Source of the DNA: an uncultured Bacteroidales bacterium
GTDB lineage: Bacteria > Bacteroidota > Bacteroidia > Bacteroidales > UBA932
NCBI GenBank assembly: GCA_905235775.1
Contig: CAJOMY010000097.1
Span: 1-6,820 of the forward strand
Direction of reading: 5' to 3'
DNA: 6,820 bases
Positions 6,611-6,820 of the stretch are shown one piece after another. Below the pieces are notes generated by a model, which saw nothing but the letters and a program-made list of their open reading frames with translations, searched no databases and was not told where the DNA came from. The first letter of the stretch is position 1; each line of letters starts with the position of its first letter. A program made the position numbers and the translations under genes.

Positions 6611-6622
6611 TTTTAAAATTAA
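6607..6622. repeat. 16-bp perfect palindrome at the truncation point
   Basis: TTAATTTTAAAATTAA reads the same on both strands with no spacer. It contains the TAA that ends the short gene and marks the switch from GC-rich to A/T-rich DNA. It may be a protein-binding site or a recombination end; low sequence complexity makes chance a serious alternative. Confidence 0.5.
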
Positions 6623-6641
6623 TTCGCTGATAATTAGGCGA

Positions 6642-6658
6642 TTGCTTGCAATAAGCAA
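6642..6658. repeat. Inverted repeat TTGCTT / AAGCAA
   Basis: TTGCTT (6642-6647) and AAGCAA (6653-6658) are perfect inverted copies around GCAAT. A second, overlapping inverted repeat, ATTGC/GCAAT, uses bases 6641-6652. The element directly adjoins and partly overlaps the tandem repeat at 6656. Confidence 0.5.
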
Positions 6659-6677
6659 AGGGCTCACAAAGGGCTCA
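6656..6677. repeat. 11-bp tandem direct repeat, two perfect copies
   Basis: CAAAGGGCTCA occurs twice head to tail (6656-6666 and 6667-6677) with no mismatch and no spacer. Eleven bases is close to one helical turn, so both copies would face the same side of the DNA, as in arm-type or iteron-like protein-binding sites. No integrase or replication gene is visible in the window, so the role is unknown. Confidence 0.65.
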
Positions 6678-6699
6678 TTACTGACTCGCCCCAACAACA

Positions 6700-6721
6700 T
6701 AATGAAAGATTGTTTTCATTA
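6700..6721. repeat. 8-bp perfect inverted repeat (hairpin)
   Basis: TAATGAAA (6700-6707) and TTTCATTA (6714-6721) pair perfectly around the 6-nt loop GATTGT. It lies 25 bp beyond the stop of the minus-strand gene at the right edge and could help end that transcript. However, neither side is followed by a T-run in the right direction, so it does not qualify as a classical terminator. Confidence 0.5.
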
Positions 6722-6746
6722 AGTAATGTGTAAAAAATAAGTTGCA

Positions 6747-6820
6747 TCAGTTGGCCGGTTTGACGAGGTAGTTCCATTTGCCAAGTTCCGGAGCGAAGAT
6801 GACCTGTCTGGCAAGCCTCT
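6747..6820 (-). CDS. C-terminal fragment of an unrecognised minus-strand gene
   Basis: On the minus strand an open frame enters from the right edge and ends at TGA (complement of 6747-6749). It reads RLARQVIFAPELGKW, then NYLVKPAN. About 70 percent of its codons end in G or C, compared with about half in another open minus-strand frame. GC content rises exactly where the frame begins, as in the other genes here. Only 23 complete codons are visible, too few to name a family. It points towards the efflux operon, so its transcript would converge on the repeat-rich spacer at 6611-6746. Confidence 0.4.
   Translation of the reverse strand, partial: RLARQVIFAPELGKWNYLVKPAN

Noticed and set aside
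5024..6700. A 558-codon open frame on the minus strand opposite the channel gene
   Set aside because: It is a shadow of the TolC-family gene produced by codon bias, shows no domain, and would run through the promoter and remnant gene on the plus strand.
6504..6722. A 72-codon plus-strand frame starting at ATG 6504
   Set aside because: It has no ribosome binding site and begins inside the leader hairpin. The frame at 6536 has AAGGAG at correct spacing and a recognisable protein start.

Overview
The window most likely comes from a GC-rich member of the Bacteroidota, probably order Bacteroidales. Three things point there. Coding DNA is strongly GC-biased at third codon positions while the spacers are A/T-rich. 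The first gene of the main operon starts behind an A-rich stretch with no Shine-Dalgarno sequence. A good match to the Bacteroidota promoter -7 box (TAnnTTTG) lies near the right end. The protein families (lipid-anchored efflux adaptor, TolC-type porin, a small protein beginning MAKPIKETPVL) fit this group. Genus cannot be told from the sequence.

Layout. Positions 2-142 hold the last 46 codons of a plus-strand gene of unknown function with a basic, AT-hook-like tail. After a 171-bp A/T-rich spacer, a tight four-gene plus-strand operon runs from 314 to 6421: an unrecognised lipoprotein (314-937), a lipoprotein-type membrane fusion protein (930-1946), a full-length RND inner-membrane pump (1947-5060) and a TolC-family outer-membrane factor (5057-6421). 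The genes overlap by 8 nt, abut, and overlap by 4 nt, so they are almost certainly co-transcribed and probably translationally coupled. A probable intrinsic terminator follows the last gene.

How they work together. The pump, adaptor and outer-membrane channel make a complete tripartite efflux machine that uses the proton gradient to move small molecules across both membranes to the outside. The substrate cannot be read from the sequence, and no local regulator lies in the window. The first gene encodes a small envelope lipoprotein with no recognised role; its fixed place at the head of the operon makes it a candidate accessory component.

Right flank. Immediately after the operon come a Bacteroidota-type promoter overlapping the terminator T-tract, a small 5'-UTR hairpin, a strong ribosome binding site and a short gene beginning MAKPIKETPVL that stops after 24 codons. 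It stops exactly where GC-rich DNA gives way to about 136 bp of A/T-rich DNA packed with a 16-bp perfect palindrome, two hairpins and an 11-bp tandem repeat. This looks like a truncation or recombination junction. The C-terminal end of a minus-strand gene enters from the right edge.

The central operon is a conventional system. The parts worth a second look are its leading lipoprotein, a Lys-to-Arg substitution in the proton-relay network of the pump, and the repeat-rich junction on the right.
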